Shown: piece by piece, positions 1 through 5,908 of the stretch | Position numbering within the stretch: the stretch's first letter is position 1 | Layout of the letters: the number at the start of each line of letters is the position of its first letter | Origin: Chloroflexota bacterium | GTDB lineage: Bacteria; Chloroflexota; Anaerolineae; Anaerolineales; UBA4823 | NCBI GenBank assembly: GCA_021849525.1 | Contig: JAJZSS010000099.1 | Coordinates: forward strand, 1-6,443 | Length of the DNA stretch: 6,443 nt | Reading direction: 5' to 3' | Notes under the pieces: generated by a model | Databases searched by the model: none | What the model saw: the letters and a program-made list of their open reading frames with translations, nothing else | Told to the model about the DNA's origin: nothing | Position numbers and translations under genes: made by a program

Positions 1-682
1 ATCTCAGAGGGTAAACCACACCGCCTTTTTTGATGTTCTTGACAATGATCGTCAGATACGCGCCTGATCTCAGGTGCGGTTTCAGACCTGCGTATATGGC
101 GGTGAGACAGCTAAGAAATTCGTTGTAGTCGCTGACATTACCCAGGTCATGCGGATCGTCTGAATAATAGACATCCAGGGACTCATCTTTCCGGCGATTG
201 TGTTGGGTGTTTGATCCTGGTGCATGCAGCATATCCCAATAAGGTGGGGAGGTCAGGACATAATCAATCGATGGGATAGCGTAATCCTTGATGATGGACG
301 GAATCTGGGCAGCATCTCCGGTGATGACTTCCGCAGTCAAACCACCCGATAATTCTCCAAGGGTCTCCCGTTCTTCATCTATCACCTGCCGGGCGAGACT
401 GGCATATTCTGGATTCAGCTCTACGCCATAACTGTGCCTTCCACTGCGCAATGCCCCCACCAGGGTGCTCCCTGTACCCACCATCGGATCAAGCACAATT
501 TGACCCTGTTTGGTGAAGAATTCGATAAACTCCTGGGCAAGGGTCTCGGGAAATTTTCCTGGATGGCGCATAACGTCCTTACGGCGCCGGGGAGGATTGT
601 GCAGAAACCAAGATTTCTGGAATTTCAGCCAGGTTTTAGGTTCGAGATCATTCAGACGATTGTGGTAGGGGCGTTTTGCCAT
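1..682 (-). CDS. DNA methyltransferase (N4-cytosine or N6-adenine amino type), 3' end outside the window
   Basis: Predicted SAM-dependent amino-methyltransferase acting on DNA bases. About 227 residues are visible on the minus strand, and the frame is still open at base 1. Visible motifs in order: an N-terminal WLKFQKSWF stretch (18-26), HPGKFPETLAQEF (40-52, motif X-like), DPMVGTGST (65-73, SAM-binding motif I), VELNPEY (87-93, motif II acidic residue E88), GDA (122-124, motif III-like), and the catalytic motif IV TSPPYW (144-149, bases 236-253). The X-I-IV order resembles the gamma arrangement. TSPPYW is commonest in m4C enzymes, but m6A cannot be excluded. The ATG at 680-682 is the first possible start, because the same frame carries the lipoprotein stop only one codon upstream. 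No Shine-Dalgarno sequence is visible, which suggests coupling to the upstream gene. No restriction endonuclease is visible, so orphan or restriction-linked status is unknown. The target recognition region probably lies beyond the edge. Family assignment is firm; specificity is not. Confidence 0.9.
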   Translation of the reverse strand, partial: MAKRPYHNRLNDLEPKTWLKFQKSWFLHNPPRRRKDVMRHPGKFPETLAQEFIEFFTKQGQIVLDPMVGTGSTLVGALRSGRHSYGVELNPEYASLARQVIDEERETLGELSGGLTAEVITGDAAQIPSIIKDYAIPSIDYVLTSPPYWDMLHAPGSNTQHNRRKDESLDVYYSDDPHDLGNVSDYNEFLSCLTAIYAGLKPHLRSGAYLTIIVKNIKKGGVVYPLR

Positions 683-685
683 AGG

Positions 686-1492
686 TTAAGGGTAGGCGGA
701 GTAAATTTGCAGATCCGAAAAGCTAACCGTGACCGCGTTGTCGCCGGCAGAACGAGCAAAGACGCCGATGGTGCCGTTCAGCAAATTCGGATCGCGCACG
801 GTGAATAAGAATTCTCCATTGGCATAATAGCTGATTTCTTTACCCCGCGCCAGAACTGCCAGGCGGGTTACGCTGGGTGCACCTGGTGGAATAGCTCCGC
901 TGGGGGTTAATGGTTGTGGAGAGGAAGCTGTCCAGTTATAGAATTTATCCAGCCGGGCTTCACCATTGCAGGAGATAGAAAAGCGATAATACTCCAGGCT
1001 GGTTGCCACCCTCAACAGCAGACCGTACGTGTCGTTATCTTTACACAGGCTGGGAGCGGCAGTAATCTCGGCATAGAAATCGCTGGGAACTTCCTGGCGA
1101 AACAGGCTGTATAAATAACCGCGGGGGTCGGAGATTGCCAGGGTTAATTCGGATTTGCCCAGGGCGGCACTCAATCCCCCTGCCCGTCCGAGAGTCCAGT
1201 GGTCCGGATCGCTGAAATCCTCGCTGAGGACTATTGGTCCATACGCTGGGCGCAGATCCGGGGTAGGACTGGCAAAATCCTGCACTGAGGGCGGCGTGAG
1301 GGTTGCTGTGGGGGGGAACCAGACGATCGTCGCGGTTGGTGTGTGAGTCGGGGGGAGGGGTGTTGGAGTAGGTAAGGGAGGCAGGGGTGTAGGGGGAGCG
1401 AGGCATGAGGCGAGGGTCGCTGCCAACAGAATAATGCAGGCTGGCAGGAGAAGGCGTTCGATTACTGGAATTGTGCGCTGATGCGGCCTCAT
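686..1492 (-). CDS. Predicted lipoprotein with Pro/Thr-rich linker and LamG/DUF1080-like beta-sandwich domain
   Basis: The 268-residue protein has a type II signal peptide: basic start (MRPHQR), hydrophobic core at 14-28, and lipobox L27-A28-S29-C30, so the mature protein should be lipid-anchored at C30 outside the membrane. Residues 33-82 form a low-complexity linker of Pro, Thr and Leu, typical of Chloroflexota surface proteins. Residues 87-268 look like a single beta-rich domain of the concanavalin A/LamG or DUF1080 kind: LSEDFSDPDHW near its start, a central YGLLLRVATSLEYYRFSIS stretch, and a terminal VSFSDLQIY strand. C150 and C175 could form a disulfide. Such domains often bind sugars or other ligands, but no catalytic residues are evident and no substrate can be named. 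The ATG at 1490-1492 is the only credible start before the signal peptide; no good ribosome binding site precedes it. The domain call rests on pattern recognition. The downstream neighbour is the methyltransferase in the same frame. Confidence 0.85.
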   Translation of the reverse strand: MRPHQRTIPVIERLLLPACIILLAATLASCLAPPTPLPPLPTPTPLPPTHTPTATIVWFPPTATLTPPSVQDFASPTPDLRPAYGPIVLSEDFSDPDHWTLGRAGGLSAALGKSELTLAISDPRGYLYSLFRQEVPSDFYAEITAAPSLCKDNDTYGLLLRVATSLEYYRFSISCNGEARLDKFYNWTASSPQPLTPSGAIPPGAPSVTRLAVLARGKEISYYANGEFLFTVRDPNLLNGTIGVFARSAGDNAVTVSFSDLQIYSAYP

Positions 1493-1498
1493 TATAAT
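1471..1498 (+). promoter_or_regulatory. Weak candidate promoter for the threonine dehydrogenase gene
   Basis: On the plus strand, TTGTGC (1471-1476, 3 of 6 matches) is followed by 16 bases and a perfect TATAAT (1493-1498). The start would fall near 1505, giving a leader of about 160 bases. The element overlaps the 5' end of the divergent lipoprotein gene. A competing candidate is the extended -10 TGT-TAAAAT at 1538-1546, which has no recognisable -35. I cannot decide between them. Confidence 0.25.
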
Positions 1499-1560
1499 CA
1501 GTTCGAAAAGGTGTCTCTATCCGCGAAGGTTAGGTGATGTTAAAATCAACCTGCAAAACA

Positions 1561-1588
1561 GCCTGAGAGGGATTCTCCCATGCCAGGC
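1561..1588. other. Imperfect hairpin in the divergent intergenic region
   Basis: GCCTG (1561-1565) pairs with CAGGC (1584-1588), and GGGA (1569-1572) pairs with TCCC (1576-1579) around a TTC loop, with small internal bulges between the two stems. No T-run follows on either strand, so it does not look like a rho-independent terminator. It would lie in the leader of a plus-strand transcript and at the extreme 5' end of the proposed minus-strand transcript. Function unknown. Confidence 0.35.
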
Positions 1589-1595
1589 AGAGTTC

Positions 1596-1624
1596 ATTCT
1601 AGCATAAACTGGCGGGTGCGTAAA
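1596..1624 (-). promoter_or_regulatory. Candidate sigma70-type promoter for the lipoprotein-methyltransferase pair
   Basis: On the minus strand, TTTACG (1624-1619, 4 of 6 matches to TTGACA) is followed by a 17-base spacer and TAGAAT (1601-1596, 5 of 6 matches to TATAAT). A TGC lies immediately upstream of the -10, giving an extended -10 element. The expected transcription start is near 1589, leaving a leader of roughly 95 bases before the ATG at 1492. Found by eye only. Confidence 0.4.
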
Positions 1625-1667
1625 AGCTCGCCAAACAACTATCCAGGTACCTAATGAGGAGAGCATA

Positions 1668-2681
1668 ATGCGAAAGAAGAGCATTCTGATCACCGGCGCG
1701 GCCGGTGAAATTGGAGATGCATTGATCCGCAGCCTGGCACAAAGCGCCACCAATCAGGTCATCACCCTGGATATCCGGCCTTTGCCTCCTGAAATTTCCC
1801 AGATGGTTACGCACGTGCAGGGCGACTTGCTGGACCAGGCTTTGTTGGCGCGTTTGGTTAGCGAATATGAAATTGCGACAATTTACCATCTGGCTGCGCT
1901 GCTATCTACACGGGCGGAATTTACCCCAGAGGCGGCGCATAAGGTGAACGTAGAAGGTACCCTCGGACTGCTCAAGCTGGCTTCAGAACAATCGCTGTGG
2001 CGGGGTGAACCAGTGCAATTTATCTTTCCCAGCTCGATCGCAGCGTATGGTATGCCAGATCTGGAGACCAAGGCGAAATTTCCGCACGTGCGGGAGTGGG
2101 AGTGGAATTATCCAACCACGATGTATGGATGTAACAAATTGTACTGCGAGCTCCTGGGCACTTATTACAGCCACAATTTCCGCCAGCTTGCGGCTGAGAA
2201 GCCGGTCATGCTCGATTTTCGCTCCGTGCGCTTTCCGGGTTTGATCAGTGCTTTCACCGTCCCCAGCGGCGGAACGAGCGATTACGGTCCGGAAATGCTG
2301 CATGCCGCTGCCAAGGATGAGGCGTATGCTTGTTTTGTGCGCGAGGATACGATCATTCCGTTTATGGCAATGCCCGATGCTGTAAAAGCGTTGCTTGGAT
2401 TAGCGGCTGCACCGGCCTCCGGGCTTTCCCGGACAGTCTATAATGTCACCAGCTTCAGCCTGACCGCGGCTGAATTTCGTGACCAGGTCGTTCGGGCTTT
2501 CCCCGGTGCACAAATCAGCTTCGATCCTGATCTCAAACGCCAGGGAATCGTGGATAGCTGGCCGGCAGGCCTTAATGATCATGATGCACAGAGAGATTGG
2601 GGCTGGAAGCCGGATTATGATCTGGAACGCTCGTTTGGTGAATACCTGGTGCCCAATATTCGCAGTCGCTATCAGGATTAA
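1668..2681 (+). CDS. tdh: L-threonine 3-dehydrogenase, short-chain dehydrogenase/reductase type
   Basis: Predicted to oxidise L-threonine to 2-amino-3-oxobutyrate with NAD+ in the cytoplasm. The 337 residues form an extended SDR: Rossmann glycine motif GAAGEIG (10-16), D35 at the end of strand beta2 (favouring NAD over NADP), HLAA (74-77), NVEGT (94-98), PSS (121-123) and the catalytic YGCNK (Y153, K157). The C-terminal half separates it from sugar epimerases: RFPGLIS (188-194), GGTSDYGPEML (201-211), MAMPDAVKALL (234-243), YNVTSFSL (258-265), and the SWPAGLN and WGW segments (297-313). These match SDR threonine dehydrogenases of the Thermoplasma, Flavobacterium and animal type, not the zinc-dependent medium-chain enzyme that also uses the symbol tdh. 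Length is close to that family's roughly 315-330. The start is supported by AGGAGA ending six bases before the ATG. The usual partner, glycine C-acetyltransferase (kbl), is absent here. It is the first gene of a probable operon. Confidence 0.82.
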   Translation: MRKKSILITGAAGEIGDALIRSLAQSATNQVITLDIRPLPPEISQMVTHVQGDLLDQALLARLVSEYEIATIYHLAALLSTRAEFTPEAAHKVNVEGTLGLLKLASEQSLWRGEPVQFIFPSSIAAYGMPDLETKAKFPHVREWEWNYPTTMYGCNKLYCELLGTYYSHNFRQLAAEKPVMLDFRSVRFPGLISAFTVPSGGTSDYGPEMLHAAAKDEAYACFVREDTIIPFMAMPDAVKALLGLAAAPASGLSRTVYNVTSFSLTAAEFRDQVVRAFPGAQISFDPDLKRQGIVDSWPAGLNDHDAQRDWGWKPDYDLERSFGEYLVPNIRSRYQD

Positions 2682-2689
2682 AAGAGCTC

Positions 2690-3841
2690 ATGGTAAAAGA
2701 CACAGAAAAGCATACACCCGGCAGCCTGGTTTTCTTTGGCTCGGGAGAAACATCGCCCAGTGGGAGAAAAGTATTCGATTATCTATTCCGTAAGCTCCCA
2801 CCCAACCCCAAGATTGCCCTTCTCGAGACTCCAGCAGGATTTGAGCTGAACTCGGCTCAAGTCATTGGGAGAGTGGCTGAGTTTATCCAGCATCGTTTGC
2901 AGAATTATTCACCGCAGATCAGCATTGTGCCGGCTCGCAAGCGTGGGACGCAATTTAGCCCGGATGATCCCCAAATCATCGCCCCACTATTGGATGCCGA
3001 TCTGATCTTTATGGGACCGGGCAGCCCTACCTATACGGTTCGCCAGCTCCAGGATAGCCTGGCCTGGCAGACGATAATGGCGCGCCAACGCCTTGGAGCC
3101 ACACTGGTGTTGGCCAGCGCCGCCAGCATCGCTTTTTCGGTTTTTGCGCTGCCGGTATATGAAATTTATAAAGTTGGCGAAGACTTGCATTGGAAAAAAG
3201 GTCTGGATTTCTTTGGACCCTACGGCTTTCCCCTGGTGTTCATCCCGCACTGGAATAATACAGATGGTGGAGATGAGCTGGATACCAGCCGCTGTTTTAT
3301 GGGTCAGTCCCGTTTTTCCCAGTTGATGGAAATGTTGCCGCCCGATCTTACTGTCATGGGGATCGACGAGAAAACAGCTTTGATCCTGGAACCGGATGAG
3401 AGTACTGCCCAGGTGATCGGGCTGGGCGGTGTGACGTTGATCCATACCGGGCATGAACATGAGCTGGAACTGGATATTGAAGCTGACCTTGAGGGAACCA
3501 GCCTGGATCACGTGGCCAGCCGGCGTCAGGGTCATATTCATCAATATTCCAATGGTGACCGGTTTGCACTGGCGGAGTGCTGCCCCATGATCATACCCCC
3601 TCCAGGAGAAGGGTTGCCCCCACAAGTCTGGCAAAAGGCATTGGACGCAAAAAAACAACTCCGAAATGAGCCAGTGGTATCGCCATCGCAGCAGGTGCTG
3701 GATTTGTTGGCAGAGCGCCAGCAGGCGCGGGTTGATAAAGATTGGTCGCGGTCTGATATTCTTCGCCAGCAGATAGCTGAGCTTGGTTGGCAGGTGAAAG
3801 ACACACCTCAAGGACCCCAGTTGGACCTTCTTGGTAAGTAA
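2690..3841 (+). CDS. Peptidase S51/cyanophycinase-like protein fused to a CysRS-type C-terminal tail
   Basis: The 383-residue cytoplasmic protein has two parts. Residues 11-260 resemble the class I glutamine amidotransferase-like fold of peptidase S51 (PepE, cyanophycinase): VFFGSGE (14-20), FMGPGSPTYTVRQL (107-120) matching the family's GGxN/xxLL region, ASAAS (142-146) at the nucleophile position with S143, IPHWNN with H187 at the expected histidine, and MGIDEKTALIL (223-233), a conserved S51 strand. Residues 334-378 resemble the end of cysteinyl-tRNA synthetase: a helix with ERQQAR (342-347), KDWSRSD (350-356), LRQQI and KDTPQG (370-375). No synthetase catalytic domain (HIGH or KMSKS) is present, so this is not a CysRS. 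S51 enzymes cleave after Asp residues or degrade cyanophycin; this protein's substrate is unknown, and the altered elbow around S143 makes activity uncertain. The ATG lies 8 bases after the tdh stop with only a weak GAG upstream, suggesting coupling. Confidence 0.75.
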   Translation: MVKDTEKHTPGSLVFFGSGETSPSGRKVFDYLFRKLPPNPKIALLETPAGFELNSAQVIGRVAEFIQHRLQNYSPQISIVPARKRGTQFSPDDPQIIAPLLDADLIFMGPGSPTYTVRQLQDSLAWQTIMARQRLGATLVLASAASIAFSVFALPVYEIYKVGEDLHWKKGLDFFGPYGFPLVFIPHWNNTDGGDELDTSRCFMGQSRFSQLMEMLPPDLTVMGIDEKTALILEPDESTAQVIGLGGVTLIHTGHEHELELDIEADLEGTSLDHVASRRQGHIHQYSNGDRFALAECCPMIIPPPGEGLPPQVWQKALDAKKQLRNEPVVSPSQQVLDLLAERQQARVDKDWSRSDILRQQIAELGWQVKDTPQGPQLDLLGK

Positions 3842-3919
3842 TTGGATAGTCCCGGACCTAAAATTAACTCTCACCCATTGAATAAGGTGTTTGAATATTC
3901 GTAATACGCAGGAGAAAAA
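3842..3919 (+). promoter_or_regulatory. 78-base intergenic gap with a possible weak promoter and clear ribosome binding site
   Basis: This is the widest gap within the four-gene plus-strand run. TTGAAT (3878-3883) is a 4 of 6 match to a -35 element, but the best -10 at suitable spacing is CGTAAT (3900-3905, 4 of 6, 16-base spacer), so an internal promoter is only possible. It contains the 8-base palindrome GAATATTC (3893-3900). AGGAG at 3910-3914 sits five bases before the next ATG. No terminator hairpin is visible. Confidence 0.25.
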
Positions 3920-4834
3920 ATGTTTACAGTTCAAACCGTAGGTTACATTGGCCTGGGGTTGATGGGAAAATCGATCGCCCGTAACATTCTGAAAGCAGGA
4001 TTTCCACTGGTTGTATATAATCGCAGCCGCCAGGCAGTTGATGAGCTGGTTGCCGAGGGCGCCAGAAGCGCTGCATCGCCAGCCGAAGTTGCTGCCCAGG
4101 TAGATGCGGTGTTCACAAACCTGCCAGATTCTCCGGATGTTGAACAGGTTGTCTTAAGCCAGCGGGGAATTATCGAGGGTTCGCATGCCGGCTTGATTCA
4201 CGTCGATAACTCCACGATTAAGCCTGCCTCCGCGCGTTTGATCAGCAGAGTTTTAGCTGATAAAGGGGTGGTATGCCTGGATGCCCCGGTCAGTGGAGGT
4301 GATATCGGAGCGCGGGATGGGACGTTAACGATCATGGTAGGTGGACCAGAAGAAGCACTAAACCGCGTTCGCCCTGTATTGGAAGCGATGGGGAAAAAGA
4401 TTACCCATGTCGGCGAGAGCGGCAGTGGGCAAATTGCCAAGGCTGCCAACCAGATTATGGTGGCTGCGCAGATGGTGGCAATGGCAGAGCTGCTTCTATT
4501 TGCCAAGAAAGCCGGCGCAGACCCGCGTAAAGTCGTCGAGGCCATTCGGGGTGGCGCAGCGCAATGCTGGACCCTGGATGTCAAACCGCAGCGTTTGTTT
4601 ACTGGCAACCGCAACCCTGGCTTTAAAGCCTATATGCAAGCCAAAGATCTGGGGATAGTACTGGATACCGCGCGAGAGTATGGTATGCCCGTACCTGCGA
4701 CGGCTGTCCATGCCCAGCTTTACAATGCAATGTTGGAAATGGACATGCCAGAGCTTGATAATTCCGCAGTCATCGGAGTGCTCGAAGTTCTGGCAGGCGA
4801 GAAATTAATGGATGGACTGGAAACCGAGAGCTAA
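3920..4834 (+). CDS. Beta-hydroxyacid dehydrogenase (3-hydroxyisobutyrate dehydrogenase / tartronate semialdehyde or glyoxylate reductase family)
   Basis: The 304-residue NAD(P)-dependent oxidoreductase interconverts a 3-hydroxyacid (or related hydroxyacid) and its semialdehyde in the cytoplasm. The N-terminal Rossmann domain (about 5-165) begins with GYIGLGLMGK (8-17), the family signature. N34-R35-S36 follows strand beta2; family members with NR[ST] here usually prefer NADP(H), while those with Asp prefer NAD. Substrate-binding DAPVSGGDIGA (121-131) includes S125. The second half is all-helical and carries the catalytic lysine motif GSGQIAKAAN (168-177, K174) and KDLG (242-245). Length is normal for the family (about 290-305). 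The start has AGGAG five bases upstream. The exact substrate (3-hydroxyisobutyrate, tartronate semialdehyde, glyoxylate, succinic semialdehyde) cannot be read from sequence. Position after a threonine dehydrogenase hints at amino-acid carbon metabolism, but that is inference. All catalytic residues appear intact. Confidence 0.9.
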   Translation: MFTVQTVGYIGLGLMGKSIARNILKAGFPLVVYNRSRQAVDELVAEGARSAASPAEVAAQVDAVFTNLPDSPDVEQVVLSQRGIIEGSHAGLIHVDNSTIKPASARLISRVLADKGVVCLDAPVSGGDIGARDGTLTIMVGGPEEALNRVRPVLEAMGKKITHVGESGSGQIAKAANQIMVAAQMVAMAELLLFAKKAGADPRKVVEAIRGGAAQCWTLDVKPQRLFTGNRNPGFKAYMQAKDLGIVLDTAREYGMPVPATAVHAQLYNAMLEMDMPELDNSAVIGVLEVLAGEKLMDGLETES

Positions 4835-4843
4835 GAAGTTGCC

Positions 4844-4847
4844 GGAG
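4844..4847 (+). promoter_or_regulatory. Ribosome binding site that decides the start of the YitT-family gene
   Basis: GGAG lies two bases before an in-frame GTG at 4850 and five bases before the ATG at 4853. The latter spacing is normal and the former too short, so the ATG is preferred and the protein is 302 residues long instead of 303. Confidence 0.6.
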
Positions 4848-4852
4848 AAGTG

Positions 4853-5761
4853 ATGACTGTCGGACAATCCTTCAAGCAGGCGTTGCAAGCCTATAAACCG
4901 CGCTGGATGCTGGAAGATCTAAAAGACTTCAGCTTTATTGCGGCCGGAGCATTACTCCAGGCTCTGGCGCTGCGATTATTTTTAGTACCCACAAACCTGG
5001 TCAGCGGAGGTGTAAGCGGTCTGGCGCAACTGCTCAACCACTTTACGGGTTTTCCGATCGGCCTCACGGTGTTTTTTGGAAATGTGCCCCTTTTCATCCT
5101 GGGTTGGCGCCATCTCGGTGGAATCCGGTTTGCTATCCGGACGGCGTTCGCGGTCATCGCTTTTTCGATCTTTACAGATCTGCTGGTCTATTTATTACCT
5201 CCCACCGGTCTGACCCCGGATCTGGTCTTGAATGCGTTGTACGGTGGGGTGGTGAGTGGGATTGGCTATGGTCTGGTGTACCGCGGGCGAGGGACAAGCG
5301 GGGGCAGCGATATTTTGGCTCGAATTTTGAATCGCTGGCGCGGTATCTCCATTTCCCAGAGTTACTTCATCACTGACTCCCTGGTAATTCTGCTGGCAGG
5401 ATTGTCTTTCAGCTGGGAAAATGCTTTATATGCCCTGGTGATTCTCTACGTTTCAGGTATGGCAGCAGAAGCGATTGCTGAAGGCCCCAATGTAGTACGG
5501 ACAGCTTTAATCGTTACATCCAAACCTGACGAGATCATGCAGATCATCTTATATGATATGGAGAGGGGGGTAACACAGCTGAGCGCACGGGGAGGTTATA
5601 CGGGAGAGGAGCGCACTGTGTTGTATTGTGTGGTCAGTAGATCTGAGATTCCTCAGATAAAAGCATTGGTTCGCGAAGCGGATCCGCGCGCTTTTATGGT
5701 CGTTGGGCAGGCGCATGAAGCCTGGGGTGAAGGCTTTTTGCCACTGGACCACAAAAGTTGA
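4853..5761 (+). CDS. YitT-family membrane protein (YitT N-terminal domain plus DUF2179)
   Basis: The 302-residue integral membrane protein has about six hydrophobic segments, near residues 27-45, 68-86, 93-115, 124-143, 170-185 and 188-206. It then has a soluble C-terminal domain of about 80 residues (215-295) matching the DUF2179 pattern: TALIVTSKPDEI, RGVTQLSARGGYTGEE (238-253), VLYCVVSRSEI and DPRAFMVVG. Diagnostic YitT motifs are PTNLVSGGVSGLAQLL (46-61), FFGNVPLF (74-81) and RGRGTSGGSDILARIL (144-159). Family members lack a firmly established biochemical role, so no transport substrate is proposed. Length and domain order are typical. The gene begins 18 bases after the dehydrogenase stop and is probably cotranscribed with it. 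An alternative GTG start three bases upstream is less likely because of its short spacing to the ribosome binding site. No terminator is apparent after the stop. Confidence 0.9.
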   Translation: MTVGQSFKQALQAYKPRWMLEDLKDFSFIAAGALLQALALRLFLVPTNLVSGGVSGLAQLLNHFTGFPIGLTVFFGNVPLFILGWRHLGGIRFAIRTAFAVIAFSIFTDLLVYLLPPTGLTPDLVLNALYGGVVSGIGYGLVYRGRGTSGGSDILARILNRWRGISISQSYFITDSLVILLAGLSFSWENALYALVILYVSGMAAEAIAEGPNVVRTALIVTSKPDEIMQIILYDMERGVTQLSARGGYTGEERTVLYCVVSRSEIPQIKALVREADPRAFMVVGQAHEAWGEGFLPLDHKS

Positions 5762-5908
5762 TTCAGGTAAGACATTAATACTGCTGTAACATCGAACTCT
5801 TCAGCCCCTTTCTGCAACCAACCCAATACTATTGCGTAGATCATACCGAGTCAGATATACCCAAATATAGGTGACGATCTATGTTTGGAGATGAACAGGA
5901 GCAACAAT
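5762..5908 (+). promoter_or_regulatory. Upstream region of the sigma factor gene, with a weak promoter candidate
   Basis: The 147 bases contain no clear terminator for the upstream operon. TTGCGT (5832-5837, 3 of 6 matches), an 18-base spacer and TATACC (5856-5861, 4 of 6) make a weak sigma70 candidate with a start near 5868. TAGATC (5837-5842) and GATCTA (5876-5881) form a dyad with centres 40 bases apart flanking it. No clear ECF-type GGAAC/CGTC pair was recognised. Confidence 0.25.
5897..5901 (+). promoter_or_regulatory. Ribosome binding site deciding the sigma factor start
   Basis: AGGAG lies seven bases before the GTG at 5909 and five bases before an out-of-frame ATG at 5907 that is followed at once by TGA. 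An in-frame ATG at 5891 would have only a GGAG abutting it. The GTG is therefore the best-supported start of the sigma factor. Confidence 0.6.

Noticed and set aside
434..808. 124-codon open frame on the plus strand
   Set aside because: It is antisense to the methyltransferase motif X/I region and spans the junction with the lipoprotein gene; no domain is seen.
1041..1406. 121-codon alternative frame inside the lipoprotein gene
   Set aside because: It lacks a signal peptide or domain and exists because the proline-rich region leaves other frames open. It is mentioned only as a possible slippage product.
1491..1496. Perfect TATAAT on the minus strand overlapping the lipoprotein ATG
   Set aside because: Transcription from it would start inside the gene after the only credible start codon, so it cannot drive this ORF. 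It is part of a small palindromic AT patch.
1561..1600. CTGAGAGGG resembling a thiamine pyrophosphate riboswitch core
   Set aside because: The later conserved THI-box segments (the ACCTGATC-type stretch and closing stems) are missing, and the downstream genes are not thiamine genes.
1668..2681. UDP-glucose 4-epimerase or another sugar-nucleotide epimerase
   Set aside because: The N-terminal SDR motifs fit many epimerases, but the GGTSDYGPEM, MAMPDAVKAL and SWPAGLN segments fit SDR threonine dehydrogenases, and no sugar-nucleotide genes are nearby.
2690..3841. Cysteinyl-tRNA synthetase
   Set aside because: Only the C-terminal tail resembles CysRS; the HIGH and KMSKS catalytic motifs are absent.
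2987..3934. 315-codon open frame on the minus strand
   Set aside because: It lies antisense to the S51-like gene and extends past it, has a composition rich in His, Gln, Cys and Arg, and shows no recognisable domain. It is a shadow of the plus-strand gene, which has clear family motifs.
4198..4614. 138-codon open frame on the minus strand
   Set aside because: It is antisense to the beta-hydroxyacid dehydrogenase, whose plus-strand motifs are intact; it is rich in Ala, Thr and Pro with no family match.
5762..5830. Rho-independent terminator after the YitT-family gene
   Set aside because: No GC-rich stem followed by a T-run could be found; the T-rich patches lack a paired stem.
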